Assembly (NCBI GenBank): GCA_031367895.1
Contig: JANLQP010000104.1
Location: 1 to 64,000 of the forward strand
DNA from: Ga0077555 sp031367895
GTDB lineage: Bacteria; Pseudomonadota; Alphaproteobacteria; Rhizobiales; Hyphomicrobiaceae
Direction: 5' to 3'
Length of the DNA stretch: 64,000 nucleotides
A program made the position numbers and the translations under genes. Shown in pieces: positions 22,848 through 31,683 of this stretch. Each line of letters starts with the position of its first letter. Position 1 is the first letter of the stretch. The notes below the pieces were generated by a model. That model was not told where the DNA came from, did not search any database, and saw only the letters and a list, made by a program, of their open reading frames with translations.

Positions 22848-23723
22848 ATGGCCTCACTCAAAGAGATGCGAAACCGCATTGCCTCCGTTAAGGCGACGCG
22901 GAAAATTACCAAGGCCATGCAGATGGTCGCAGCCGCCAAGCTGCGTCGCGCACAGGAAGCGGCCCAGGCCGCGCGTCCCTACGCCGAGCGCATGGACCGC
23001 GTGCTCGCCAATCTGGCATCGAAAGCCAGCAAGGAGGGCGCCTCGCCGCTTCTCGTTGGCACTGGCAAGGACCAGGTGCACCTGCTCGTCGTCATGACCG
23101 CCGAGCGCGGCCTGTGCGGCGGCTTCAACTCGAACATCGCCCGTCTCGCACGCGCGGATATTCAGCGGCTGAATCGTGACGGCAAGACGGTCAAGATCAT
23201 GTGCGTCGGTCGCAAAGGTGCGGACAACCTGCGCCGGGACTTCGCCCGCCAGATCGTCGACCGCATCGACCTCAAGGCTGTGAAGCAGATGAGCTTCACC
23301 AATGCCGAGGATATCAGCCGGAAGGTGATGGCGATGTTCGAGGCGAAAGAGTTCGACATCTGCACGATCTACTTCTCGCAGTTCCAGAGCGTGATCGCGC
23401 AAAAGCCGACCGCGTTGCAGCTGATTCCAGCCAAAGTGCCCGAGGCGAAGGCCGACGCGGGCGCGAAATCGGCCGTCGAATACGAGCCCTCCGAGGAAGA
23501 GGTGCTTGGCGATCTCTTGGTCCGCAACATTTCGACACAGATCTTCCGCGGCCTCCTGGAGAACGCGGCGTCCGAGCAGGGCGCGCGGATGTCGGCCATG
23601 GACAATGCGACGCGTAACGCCGGCGACATGATCAACAAGCTGACGATCAAGTACAACCGCCAGCGTCAGGCGAACATCACGAAGGAGTTGATCGAGATCA
23701 TTTCGGGCGCCGAGGCGCTTTGA
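22848..23723 (+). CDS. atpG: ATP synthase F1 gamma subunit
   Basis: The 291-residue rotor shaft of F1. The N-terminal helix (MASLKEMRNRIASVKATRKI) and the C-terminal helix (NATRNAGDMINKLTIKYNRQ) that form the coiled coil are intact, as is the GLCGGFN motif. It starts 27 bases after the first VapD gene and is followed by a second VapX/VapD-like module, so it is flanked on both sides by toxin-antitoxin-like genes. The subunit itself looks normal. Confidence 0.97.
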   Translation: MASLKEMRNRIASVKATRKITKAMQMVAAAKLRRAQEAAQAARPYAERMDRVLANLASKASKEGASPLLVGTGKDQVHLLVVMTAERGLCGGFNSNIARLARADIQRLNRDGKTVKIMCVGRKGADNLRRDFARQIVDRIDLKAVKQMSFTNAEDISRKVMAMFEAKEFDICTIYFSQFQSVIAQKPTALQLIPAKVPEAKADAGAKSAVEYEPSEEEVLGDLLVRNISTQIFRGLLENAASEQGARMSAMDNATRNAGDMINKLTIKYNRQRQANITKELIEIISGAEAL

Positions 23724-23777
23724 CATCCGAATTGATTTCGTATTTGGTTTGTTCTCGTCAACCAGCAGGAGCGGGAC

Positions 23778-24020
23778 ATGGCTTCACAAGGTCGAGCAAC
23801 GCGGGGCGGTTATCGCGAGGCACAAGCAAAGTACGGCTTTGCAGAACAGCGCGCTTTCATCGGCGATGTCCGTCGCTTCGGGCCGTTCGGACCGGCCTAC
23901 GAGGTGGTTGATGTAAAGGCGAACGGTGACGTCCGCATTGTCGTGATCGAGACAGGCGAGCGCTTGGACTACGCGCAAGCTGAGTATCTCGCCGATCCTG
24001 TCGCCGAAACGGTTCCATGA
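23778..24020 (+). CDS. VapX-like antitoxin candidate (DUF5397-like), copy 2
   Basis: An 80-residue protein with the core RRFGPFGPAYEVVDVKANGD and GERLDYAQAEYLADP, paralogous to the gene at 22315. An AGGAGCGGG ribosome site precedes the ATG. It is the first gene of the second module, between atpG and atpD, and its stop lies 10 bases before a vapD-like gene. By analogy with VapX it would neutralise the neighbouring protein; this is inference. Confidence 0.68.
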   Translation: MASQGRATRGGYREAQAKYGFAEQRAFIGDVRRFGPFGPAYEVVDVKANGDVRIVVIETGERLDYAQAEYLADPVAETVP

Positions 24021-24030
24021 GGTCTGTGTC

Positions 24031-24309
24031 GTGTTCGCCATAGCATTCGTCATGGTCGTCGCCGATATCAGGCAGCACTATCCCAAGGGGATATCGAGCG
24101 CCTACACGGAAATCGGGAAAACGCTCACGCCGCATGGGTTCGAGCGGGTTCAGGGGAGTGTCTACCTGACGCATAACGCCAGCTTGGCGAACCTGTTCGA
24201 TGCGATCGACGCATTGAAAGCAATGAAGTGGTTCAAGCTTTGTGCCCGCGACGTCCGCGGCTTCAAGGTCGAGAACTGGTCGGATTTCACAGCGTCCGTT
24301 AAGCGCTGA
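24031..24309 (+). CDS. VapD-family protein, copy 2, with first-strand Asp replaced by Val
   Basis: A 92-residue VapD-family protein starting with GTG (TGAGGT upstream). GFERVQGS, the ARDVR motif and the ENWSDFT end are conserved. The Asp expected after the first strand is Val: the codons read TTC-GTC-ATG where relatives encode Phe-Asp, a change that one base substitution (GAC to GTC) would explain. By eye it shares about 35-40% identity with copy 1. If that Asp is needed for RNA cleavage, as in Cas2-fold enzymes, this copy may be inactive or work only as a binding partner. Confidence 0.78.
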   Translation: MFAIAFVMVVADIRQHYPKGISSAYTEIGKTLTPHGFERVQGSVYLTHNASLANLFDAIDALKAMKWFKLCARDVRGFKVENWSDFTASVKR

Positions 24310-24370
24310 ACGAATGCGCGGCTACCCCACCGGCGCCGCATGGGAATGACGGGAACGAGGAACGAGACAA

Positions 24371-25810
<1,440 letters not shown>

Positions 25811-25843
25811 ACCGCGGCATGCGCCGCAGAAAGTGAGACCGTC

Positions 25844-26095
25844 ATGGCCGCCGACGACAAGAAGTTCGGCTCGTGCTGCGAACTGTTGCGCGATGCGATG
25901 AGCGACGAGGATTTCGATCCGCTCATCACAGTCGGCGAAGATGACGGCATCCTCTATCTCTCTGTCGGCCTGATCGACGTCGAGGAAGAGCAGCCGGGCT
26001 CGGTCGAGTATCCGATGCTGCACTGCCCGTTCTGCGGCACCGCACTGCAGACGCAGGACGAGATCGACGCGAAGAGCGCCGGTAAGGCCAACTGA
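25844..26095 (+). CDS. Small CPFCG-motif protein between atpD and atpC
   Basis: An 83-residue acidic protein of unknown function. Near its C-terminus it carries CPFCG, one half of a zinc-ribbon-like site, plus a CC pair at residues 11-12 (GSCCELL), so four cysteines could bind a metal. It is in line with the operon, 33 bases after atpD and 40 before atpC, and probably co-transcribed. I do not recognise a named family. Confidence 0.72.
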   Translation: MAADDKKFGSCCELLRDAMSDEDFDPLITVGEDDGILYLSVGLIDVEEEQPGSVEYPMLHCPFCGTALQTQDEIDAKSAGKAN

Positions 26096-26135
26096 GCTGA
26101 ACGGCTGCGGCCGCTGACAAGAGCATGGGACCGAT

Positions 26136-26564
26136 ATGGCAGGTACGTTCAAGTTCGAGCTGGTGACGCCCGAGCGCATGATTATCCCGGAGCTTGCGGG
26201 CGACCCTAAATCACCCGCCTCGGCCGATGCCGAACAGGTGGTTGTGCCCGGCGCCGACGGGCAGTTCACGGTGCTCGCCGGCCATGCGCCTGTGATCGCG
26301 GCACTGCGCCCCGGCGTGCTCGACATCAAGCTCACCAACGGTCAGCGGCGCATCTTTGTGCGGGGCGGCTTTGCCGAGGTGGAGCCGGACCGCCTCACCG
26401 TGCTGGCGCAGCACTACATCGACCTGGACGGCAAGGACCGCGGCAAGATCGAATCTGAGCTCAAGTCGGCGGAAGCACAGCTGGCGGACGCGAAGGACGA
26501 CTCTTCCCGGCTCGCCGCGCGGGACGCCGTCGACGCACTCCGGTCGCTTGCGGCGGCCGGCTGA
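26136..26564 (+). CDS. atpC: ATP synthase F1 epsilon subunit
   Basis: A 142-residue epsilon subunit, with the N-terminal beta-sandwich (FELVTPERMI, then GADGQFTVLAGHAPVI) and the C-terminal helical hairpin rich in Ala, Lys and Glu that can inhibit rotation. It is the last gene of the operon and is followed by a palindromic intergenic repeat. The assignment is secure. Confidence 0.95.
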   Translation: MAGTFKFELVTPERMIIPELAGDPKSPASADAEQVVVPGADGQFTVLAGHAPVIAALRPGVLDIKLTNGQRRIFVRGGFAEVEPDRLTVLAQHYIDLDGKDRGKIESELKSAEAQLADAKDDSSRLAARDAVDALRSLAAAG

Positions 26565-26569
26565 GTCCT

Positions 26570-26655
26570 GTAGGGCGCGTTAAGCAACCCCGTAATGCGC
26601 CGATGCGGTATCAAGGTCGGCGTAATTAAGGCTTCGCCTATTGCGCCCACCGGCA
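26570..26655. repeat. GTAGGGCGC-type palindromic intergenic repeat
   Basis: Two short hairpins in series follow the atp operon. The first pairs GGCGCGTTA (26574-26582) with TAATGCGCC (26593-26601), one mismatch. The second lies at 26619-26647 and folds around GGC-ttc-GCC. The GTAGGGCGC...GTAATGCGCC pattern resembles dispersed palindromic repeats seen in many proteobacteria. It may also terminate the operon. Confidence 0.5.
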
Positions 26656-26706
26656 TGGAATCTGCGAAGCGAAGCCGTCAACCCTTGCGCGCGAAGGACC
26701 GACCCC

Positions 26707-27279
26707 ATGGCCCGCATTCCCTATCCCGATCTTGCCAAGGCGTCGCCCGAAGTCCGCGACATGCTCGGCCGACTGCCGTCGCCGGCTAACATTTTCAACA
26801 TGATGGCGCATGCCGAGACGTGCCTGAAGCCCGTCATGAAGCTTGGCGGTACCCTGCTCGGCAAACTGAAACTCGCTCCGATGCTGCGCGAGTTGTGCCT
26901 GCTGCACGCGGTCAAGCTCGAAGGCGGAGATTACGAGTGGGTGCAACATGTGCCGATCGCGCTCGATCTCGGCGCGACGCAGCCGCAAATCGATGCGCTC
27001 GCCAAGGGCGACGACAAGGCCGGCTGTTTCAACGCGCTGGAGAAGGCCGCGCTCGCTTTCACGCGCGAGGTGGTCGTCGACGCCAAGGCGTCTGAAACAA
27101 CGCTCGCAGAACTGCGCCGACATCTGTCGGAGCGTGAGGTCGTAGAGCTGATTCTGATGTCGGGCTTCTACATCACTTTGGCGCGGCTCACCGAAACGCT
27201 TGGTGTCGAGAACGATCCGCCGATGGGCAGCGCCCTCATTCGCGGCATCGAGAAGAGGGTTGCCGCGAAGAAGCCGTGA
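26707..27279 (+). CDS. Carboxymuconolactone decarboxylase-family protein
   Basis: A 190-residue member of the CMD/AhpD-like fold family. The core ELCLLHAVKLEGGDYEWVQHVPIA carries the family His but not the CxxC of AhpD, so a peroxidase role like AhpD is unlikely. I chose the ATG at 26707 (MARIPYPDL), where homologues start. It is convergent with a cupin gene. The substrate is unknown. Confidence 0.85.
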   Translation: MARIPYPDLAKASPEVRDMLGRLPSPANIFNMMAHAETCLKPVMKLGGTLLGKLKLAPMLRELCLLHAVKLEGGDYEWVQHVPIALDLGATQPQIDALAKGDDKAGCFNALEKAALAFTREVVVDAKASETTLAELRRHLSEREVVELILMSGFYITLARLTETLGVENDPPMGSALIRGIEKRVAAKKP

Positions 27280-27382
27280 ACGGTCCCGCAGCCGCGCCGC
27301 GGGCAGACCCTGGTCACGGCGCCGGGGGCAGACCCAGATCGAGGTCCGGCTTGCCGAACGGGCAAGGGTCTGGCCCCGTTCA
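27277..27382. repeat. Inverted-repeat region between convergent genes
   Basis: The gap between the CMD-like and cupin genes is framed by TGAACGG (27277-27283) and CCGTTCA (27376-27382). Inside it, two GGGCAGACCC-like copies face a GGGTCTGGCCCC copy. It can fold into one or two stable hairpins and probably serves as a bidirectional terminator, or is a repeat related to the GGTGTCAGACCC hairpin at 1844. Confidence 0.45.
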
Positions 27383-27386
27383 ATCG

Positions 27387-27656
27387 TCAATACTTCTTGC
27401 CGACTATCAGCCTGACGCCTGCCGGCCCAATCTCCTCGAAGTGCAGCCGCCCCTCGGCCACCTCGAACACGTCGCCCGTGCGATAGGTCGTCGGTTTGCC
27501 TTCCAGCGTGACGGTGAAATCGCCCTCCAGGATCAGACCGCGCACCGAGAAATGGTGCCCGTGCTCGCCGTTGGCCGGGCGCGGCTCGTAGCGCTTGGTC
27601 TCGATCTCCCGGTAACCGTCGGCGTTGAGGCCTGATTCGAAGATTTGTGTATCCAT
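27387..27656 (-). CDS. Small cupin-domain protein
   Basis: An 89-residue single-domain cupin. It has a HGHHFSVRGLILEGDFTV first motif, which supplies metal-binding His residues, and a second motif around GDVFEVAEGRLHFEEIG. Such small cupins are often metal-dependent enzymes or binding proteins of unknown substrate. A GGAG site precedes the ATG. It is transcribed alone, divergent from the translocase-like gene. Confidence 0.85.
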   Translation of the reverse strand: MDTQIFESGLNADGYREIETKRYEPRPANGEHGHHFSVRGLILEGDFTVTLEGKPTTYRTGDVFEVAEGRLHFEEIGPAGVRLIVGKKY

Positions 27657-27773
27657 GGCAAGTCTCCGTTGACGTGATGTGCTGCACCCAATTCTGCTCG
27701 TTTATGCCACGCTTTGTTGTTCCGTGGTAGTCGGTTGGGAACTGCCCGATCAAATCCGAGCGAGACCGAGCCG

Positions 27774-29093
27774 ATGACCGAAGTCCCTGCCAATGACCAA
27801 GTACCATGGGTTGCTTCGGTCGCAGGCCTGCGCGAAAAGCTCGCGATCGACCCGGGCGCCGTCCGGGCTGTCGGCTGGTCGTTCGCCTACTTCTTCTCGG
27901 TGCTCTGCAGCTATTACATCATCCGGCCGTTGCGCGACGAGATGGGCGTCACCGTTGGCGTGGATGGACTGGAGCGCCTCTTCTTCATCGTCTTCGGCGT
28001 GATGCTCGCAGCCGTGCCACTGTTCGGCTGGCTCGTCTCGACGTTTCCGAAGAAGCACGTGGCGCCGGTCGTCTACCTGTTTTTCATCGCCAATCTCGTG
28101 GTGTTCTGGCTGGTGCTCTCGGCTTGGAAAACCAGCGCACTGGTCGCTTCGATGTTCTTCGTCTGGGTCAGCGTCTTCAACCTGTTCGTCGTGTCGCTGT
28201 TCTGGATCGTGATGGCGGACCTTTGGTCGACAGCCGACGCTAAACGCTACTACGGCATGATCGCGGCGGGCGGCAGTGCCGGAGCGTTTTGCGGCCCGCT
28301 GATTACGCAGAGCATCGTGCACAAGCTCGGAGCGGCGAATCTGCTGCTGGTGTCGGCGCTGTTCCTCGGCATTGCAGTCGCCTGCGTATTTGCGCTCCGC
28401 CGCGAGCTCGGTCACGCGCATCAGGCGGATCACGACAAGCCAGCTGGAGACGGGATACTCGCCGGTGCCGAACGCGTCTTCAAGTCGCCGTACCTGTTCC
28501 AGATCGCCATGTGGATCCTGGTCGCCAACCTGATTTCGACGTTCTTCTATTTCGAGCAGGCGCGAATCATTGGCGCCGCGCTGCCGGAGCGGGCCGACCG
28601 GGTGCAGCTCTTTGCGCGTATGGACCTGACGGTCAGTGTGTTCACGATCATGGCGCAACTTTTCATCACGGCGGCGGTGATGCGGTGGCTGCCGGTCGGC
28701 TACTGCGTCGCCGCATTGCCAGTGAGCGCGACACTCGGGTTGCTGGCGTTGGCGGTTGCACCGTCGCTTTGGGTGGTCGTCGGCGTCATCGTCGCCGAGC
28801 GCGCGATCGGCTTCGCCATCTCGAACCCTGCAGCGCGCGTGCTCTATACGGTCGTCGACCCGCAGGACAAGTACAAGGCGCAGAACTTCATCGACACCGT
28901 CGTGTTCCGCGGCGGCGATGCGGCCAGCGGCTGGCTCTTCAACAGCGTCGCGAAGGCAGCGGGTCTCGCGACTCCGGCGGTCGCCATGCTGACCGTGCCG
29001 TTCGCGTTACTCTGGGTGTTCCTCAGCCTGCGGCTCGGACGTGCGCAAGAGGAGCAGGCGGCAAAGCAGACAGTGGCGAAGGGCAACGCGTAG
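27774..29093 (+). CDS. ATP/ADP-translocase-like (NTP/NDP exchange) membrane carrier
   Basis: A 439-residue membrane protein with about twelve hydrophobic segments. Its first segment ends in a YYIIRPLRDEMGV motif as in the nucleotide-exchange (TLC) carrier branch of the MFS-like fold. True TLC proteins of intracellular parasites import host ATP; relatives in free-living bacteria have unknown substrates. I chose the ATG at 27774 over an upstream one. It is convergent with the gamma-carbonic anhydrase gene. A general MFS transporter label would also fit. Confidence 0.75.
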   Translation: MTEVPANDQVPWVASVAGLREKLAIDPGAVRAVGWSFAYFFSVLCSYYIIRPLRDEMGVTVGVDGLERLFFIVFGVMLAAVPLFGWLVSTFPKKHVAPVVYLFFIANLVVFWLVLSAWKTSALVASMFFVWVSVFNLFVVSLFWIVMADLWSTADAKRYYGMIAAGGSAGAFCGPLITQSIVHKLGAANLLLVSALFLGIAVACVFALRRELGHAHQADHDKPAGDGILAGAERVFKSPYLFQIAMWILVANLISTFFYFEQARIIGAALPERADRVQLFARMDLTVSVFTIMAQLFITAAVMRWLPVGYCVAALPVSATLGLLALAVAPSLWVVVGVIVAERAIGFAISNPAARVLYTVVDPQDKYKAQNFIDTVVFRGGDAASGWLFNSVAKAAGLATPAVAMLTVPFALLWVFLSLRLGRAQEEQAAKQTVAKGNA

Positions 29094-29117
29094 GTGTCTG
29101 GCGTCAGCCTGACACCT
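29092..29117. terminator. Hairpin at convergent gene ends
   Basis: AGGTGTC (29092-29098) pairs with GACACCT (29111-29117), and after a T-T mismatch GGC pairs with GCC around a GTCA loop. It overlaps the stop codons of both converging genes and is probably a compact bidirectional terminator. The GGTGTC/GACACC ends resemble the hairpin at 1844-1869. Confidence 0.6.
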
Positions 29118-29650
29118 CAGCCAACCTGCGGGCTCATTGTGCGCGCAAATAGCTTCGAGCGCTTGACATAGTCGTCGACACCCCAGGCGATCAGTTCGCG
29201 GTCCTTGTCGTTGACCTCGCGGATGATTTTGCCCGGCGCGCCCATGACGAGCGAGTTTGGCGGGATCTCCTTGCCCTGCGGGATCAACGCACCAGCGCCG
29301 ATCAGACACCCGCCGCCGATCTTCGCGCCGTTGAGCACGATCGCACCGATGCCGATCAGCGCCCCTTTGCCGATCGTGCAGCCGTGCAGCATGACCATAT
29401 GGCCAACGGTGACCTCGTCCTCGATCAGCATCGGGAAACCGGGGTCGACGTGCAGGACCGCGCCTTCCTGCACATTGCAACGTGCGCCGATGCGGATCGT
29501 TTCGTTGTCGCCGCGGATCACCGCATTGAACCAGACGCTGGTGTCTTCACCCAACGTGACGCGGCCGATCACAGCAGCACTCGGCGCGACCCAATACCGG
29601 CCGGGCCCAGGTATTTGCACCTCGGCGCCGTCGAGCGCATAAAGCGGCAT
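29117..29650 (-). CDS. Gamma-carbonic anhydrase family protein
   Basis: A 177-residue left-handed beta-helix protein of the gamma-carbonic anhydrase/YrdA family. Hexapeptide repeats run from residue 20 to 150. The metal-binding histidines are in VLHVDPG and in VGHMVMLHGC, which contains two. Some members hydrate CO2; many are uncharacterised. It overlaps the hairpin at its 3' end and is followed upstream by DUF3126 and cysE on the same strand. Confidence 0.9.
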   Translation of the reverse strand: MPLYALDGAEVQIPGPGRYWVAPSAAVIGRVTLGEDTSVWFNAVIRGDNETIRIGARCNVQEGAVLHVDPGFPMLIEDEVTVGHMVMLHGCTIGKGALIGIGAIVLNGAKIGGGCLIGAGALIPQGKEIPPNSLVMGAPGKIIREVNDKDRELIAWGVDDYVKRSKLFARTMSPQVG

Positions 29651-29679
29651 GAATTCCCCCGCGAAGATGTCGACAATCG

Positions 29680-29907
29680 CTACTCGAGATCGATATCGAG
29701 AATGGTCATGTTGAACTGGAAGCAGAGCTCCCCGTCCTCGGTATCCTTGGCGACGAGGCCGATGAAGTCGTCGCCAACAAAAACCTCGGCGGCGTCGGCA
29801 GCCTTCTGGCGGCCTTTCACCTTGATCTTCGGGTTGCCGAAGGTCTTTTGCATGTACTGCTCGACGCGCTTCAATTCGTCAGGCGTCACTGTTACGGGTT
29901 TAGCCAC
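29680..29907 (-). CDS. DUF3126 family protein
   Basis: A 75-residue protein matching DUF3126, a small family largely limited to Alphaproteobacteria. The sequence EELKRVEQYMQKTFG-like start and DDFIGLVAKDTEDGE middle are typical (here DELKRVEQYMQKTFGN). The start is a GTG with AGAGGGAC upstream. It lies between cysE and the gamma-carbonic anhydrase gene on the same strand, a recurring arrangement near cysE. Function unknown. Confidence 0.85.
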   Translation of the reverse strand: MAKPVTVTPDELKRVEQYMQKTFGNPKIKVKGRQKAADAAEVFVGDDFIGLVAKDTEDGELCFQFNMTILDIDLE

Positions 29908-29946
29908 GCAAAGTCCCTCTTGGCGTTGTGAATTGGAAAGCCCGGT

Positions 29947-30786
29947 TCAGCAGCCGCAGCCGCAGTCGTCCGGGGAAAGTCTCTGATCCATGGCGCGCGA
30001 CGGCTCAGGGCAGCCCGAGTCTCCGACGACCTTGGCGGGTACACCCGCCACCGTCTTGTTCGGCGGCACGTCTTTCAGTACGACCGAGCCGGCGGCCACC
30101 TTCGAGCAGTTGCCGACGCGGATATTGCCGAGCACCTTGGCACCAGCTGCGAGCAACACGTTGTCGCCGATCTTGGGGTGCCTGTCACCCGTGTCCTTGC
30201 CGTTACCACCGAGCGTGACATTCTGCAGGATCGAACAGTTGTCGCCGACCACCGCGGTCTCGCCAATGACAATACCGGTGCCGTGGTCGAGCATGAGGCC
30301 AACGCCGAGCCGGGTCGCCGGATGGATGTCGACGGCAAAGATGCGCGAACTCTGGCTTTGCAGATAAAAGGCGAAGTCGTGTCGACCTTCGAGCCACAAT
30401 GCGTGCGCGAAGCGATGCGTCACGAGCGCGTGGAAGCCTTTAAAATAGAGCAGCGGCTCGATGTAGCGGTGGCAAGCCGGGTCGCGATCGAATACGGCTG
30501 CCAGATCTGCGCGGAAGGCATTGCCGAGGTCCGGCTTGCTGGTGAGGACGTCGGCGAACATCTGGCCGATCAGGCCAGCATCGACGTCCGAGTGGTTGAG
30601 GCGCTGCGCCAGGCGATGGCAGATCGCCTCCTCCAGCCGCTCATGAGACAGAACGGTCGCATAGATGAAGCCGCCGAGCGCCCGCTCCGAGGCAATGATG
30701 TCCTCGGCTTCGGCACGGACCGCGGTCCAGATCGGGTCGACTGCCTCGATGCGCCCGCGTAAGGGCGCGCTCTTGGATGCCGTCAT
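29947..30786 (-). CDS. cysE: Serine O-acetyltransferase
   Basis: A 279-residue serine acetyltransferase, which makes O-acetylserine from serine and acetyl-CoA, the entry to cysteine synthesis. The N-terminal helical domain (DPIWTAVRAEAEDI) leads into the hexapeptide-repeat helix with catalytic His residues in FHALVTHRFAH and LMLDHGTGIVIGE. The C-terminal tail, site of inhibition by cysteine and of contact with CysK in relatives, ends in the odd CGCGC. I chose ATG 30786 because GAGGAG lies seven bases upstream; a TTG six bases further is possible. Confidence 0.95.
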   Translation of the reverse strand: MTASKSAPLRGRIEAVDPIWTAVRAEAEDIIASERALGGFIYATVLSHERLEEAICHRLAQRLNHSDVDAGLIGQMFADVLTSKPDLGNAFRADLAAVFDRDPACHRYIEPLLYFKGFHALVTHRFAHALWLEGRHDFAFYLQSQSSRIFAVDIHPATRLGVGLMLDHGTGIVIGETAVVGDNCSILQNVTLGGNGKDTGDRHPKIGDNVLLAAGAKVLGNIRVGNCSKVAAGSVVLKDVPPNKTVAGVPAKVVGDSGCPEPSRAMDQRLSPDDCGCGC

Positions 30787-30957
30787 AAGCAACTCTCCTC
30801 GCCGCGAACTCCGGCGATCATTTTGAGGCAGCCGCTCGATCGGGGCGCCTGTTGCACTGCACGTAATCTGGTACTGCGGCTCGCGTCAATCAACCATAAG
30901 CCTCCTCATTCCAGGCCTGAGGAAAGCTTGCGCCTGCCCCCATGAAGGGCTGCACGT

Positions 30958-31242
30958 CGCTCCGGAGCGGCCGAGGCCTTGCAAATGCGGCTGGTTGGTC
31001 AGGTGGTGCCTGCCACAGACCACATGGTGGAAACGTTGAAGCTCGCGGGCGAAATCGCGGACAATGCGCCGCTCTCGATCGATGCCGCGAAGGTCGCCGT
31101 GGTCGAGATGACGCGGTATCCGGAAAGTGCCGATATGGCTCGCCTCGAGGCGCTCGCGGCGGCCTGTTTCGACAGCGAGGACTACAAGGAAGGCCAGCGC
31201 GCATTCCTGGACAAGCGGAAGCCGGTTTTTCGTGGGCGATAG
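30958..31242 (+). pseudogene. Remnant of an enoyl-CoA hydratase (C-terminal third)
   Basis: The reading SGAAEALQMRLVGQVVP, then LAGEIADNAPLSIDAAK and AFLDKRKPVFRGR, is the C-terminal part of an enoyl-CoA hydratase/isomerase. An in-frame TGA at 30943 and unrelated sequence before it show that the N-terminal two thirds, including the active site, are missing. No credible start is present. It is a decayed gene left after deletion or recombination. Confidence 0.75.
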
Positions 31243-31683
31243 GAGAGGGGACAGCCATCCAATTGATTCGGTTGGAGTGACCAATGGAAGCCAGAACTCT
31301 GCAGATTATCAACAGATATCGGCGTGCAGCGCTTTTGGACAAAGGCATTAGACCCCTATCCGCGTCGCCAGCGCCCGCAAGGGACATCTACCTGGCAGCA
31401 ATGCAGGCGATGCACCCGCGGCTTCCGTGAATCAGAGGACTCGCGCCGTGATTTCGCCTGATTTTACAGGCCAAAAGCATGCCGAGGCACTCGATCACAT
31501 CCGCGATCGACAGTCGCCGGCTGCAAGCCTTATGACCAGCGTCGGGTATCGCTTTCTTGCGATCATGGTCTCGCCGTGGTTAGGAATCACATATCTTTTG
31601 TTGTGAACAGTTATTCACTGCCCCGCCGTGTTTTTGACCCCAACGCAGATGATATAGTCGTCCTCGGCATCAACCAACTGGAG
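31243..31683. other. Gene-free stretch, 441 bases
   Basis: No convincing gene or RNA was found here. The part at 31580-31660 is clearly more AT-rich than the surroundings and lies directly upstream of the Lys/Ala-rich protein gene, so its promoter is probably there. No clear -35/-10 pair with good spacing could be assigned. Confidence 0.4.

Noticed and set aside
22533..24309. cas2 genes of a CRISPR system, since VapD is Cas2-like
   Set aside because: No cas1, other cas genes or repeat-spacer array is present, and both proteins fit VapD (GFERxQGS, xVRxxxxE, DFT) better than Cas2.
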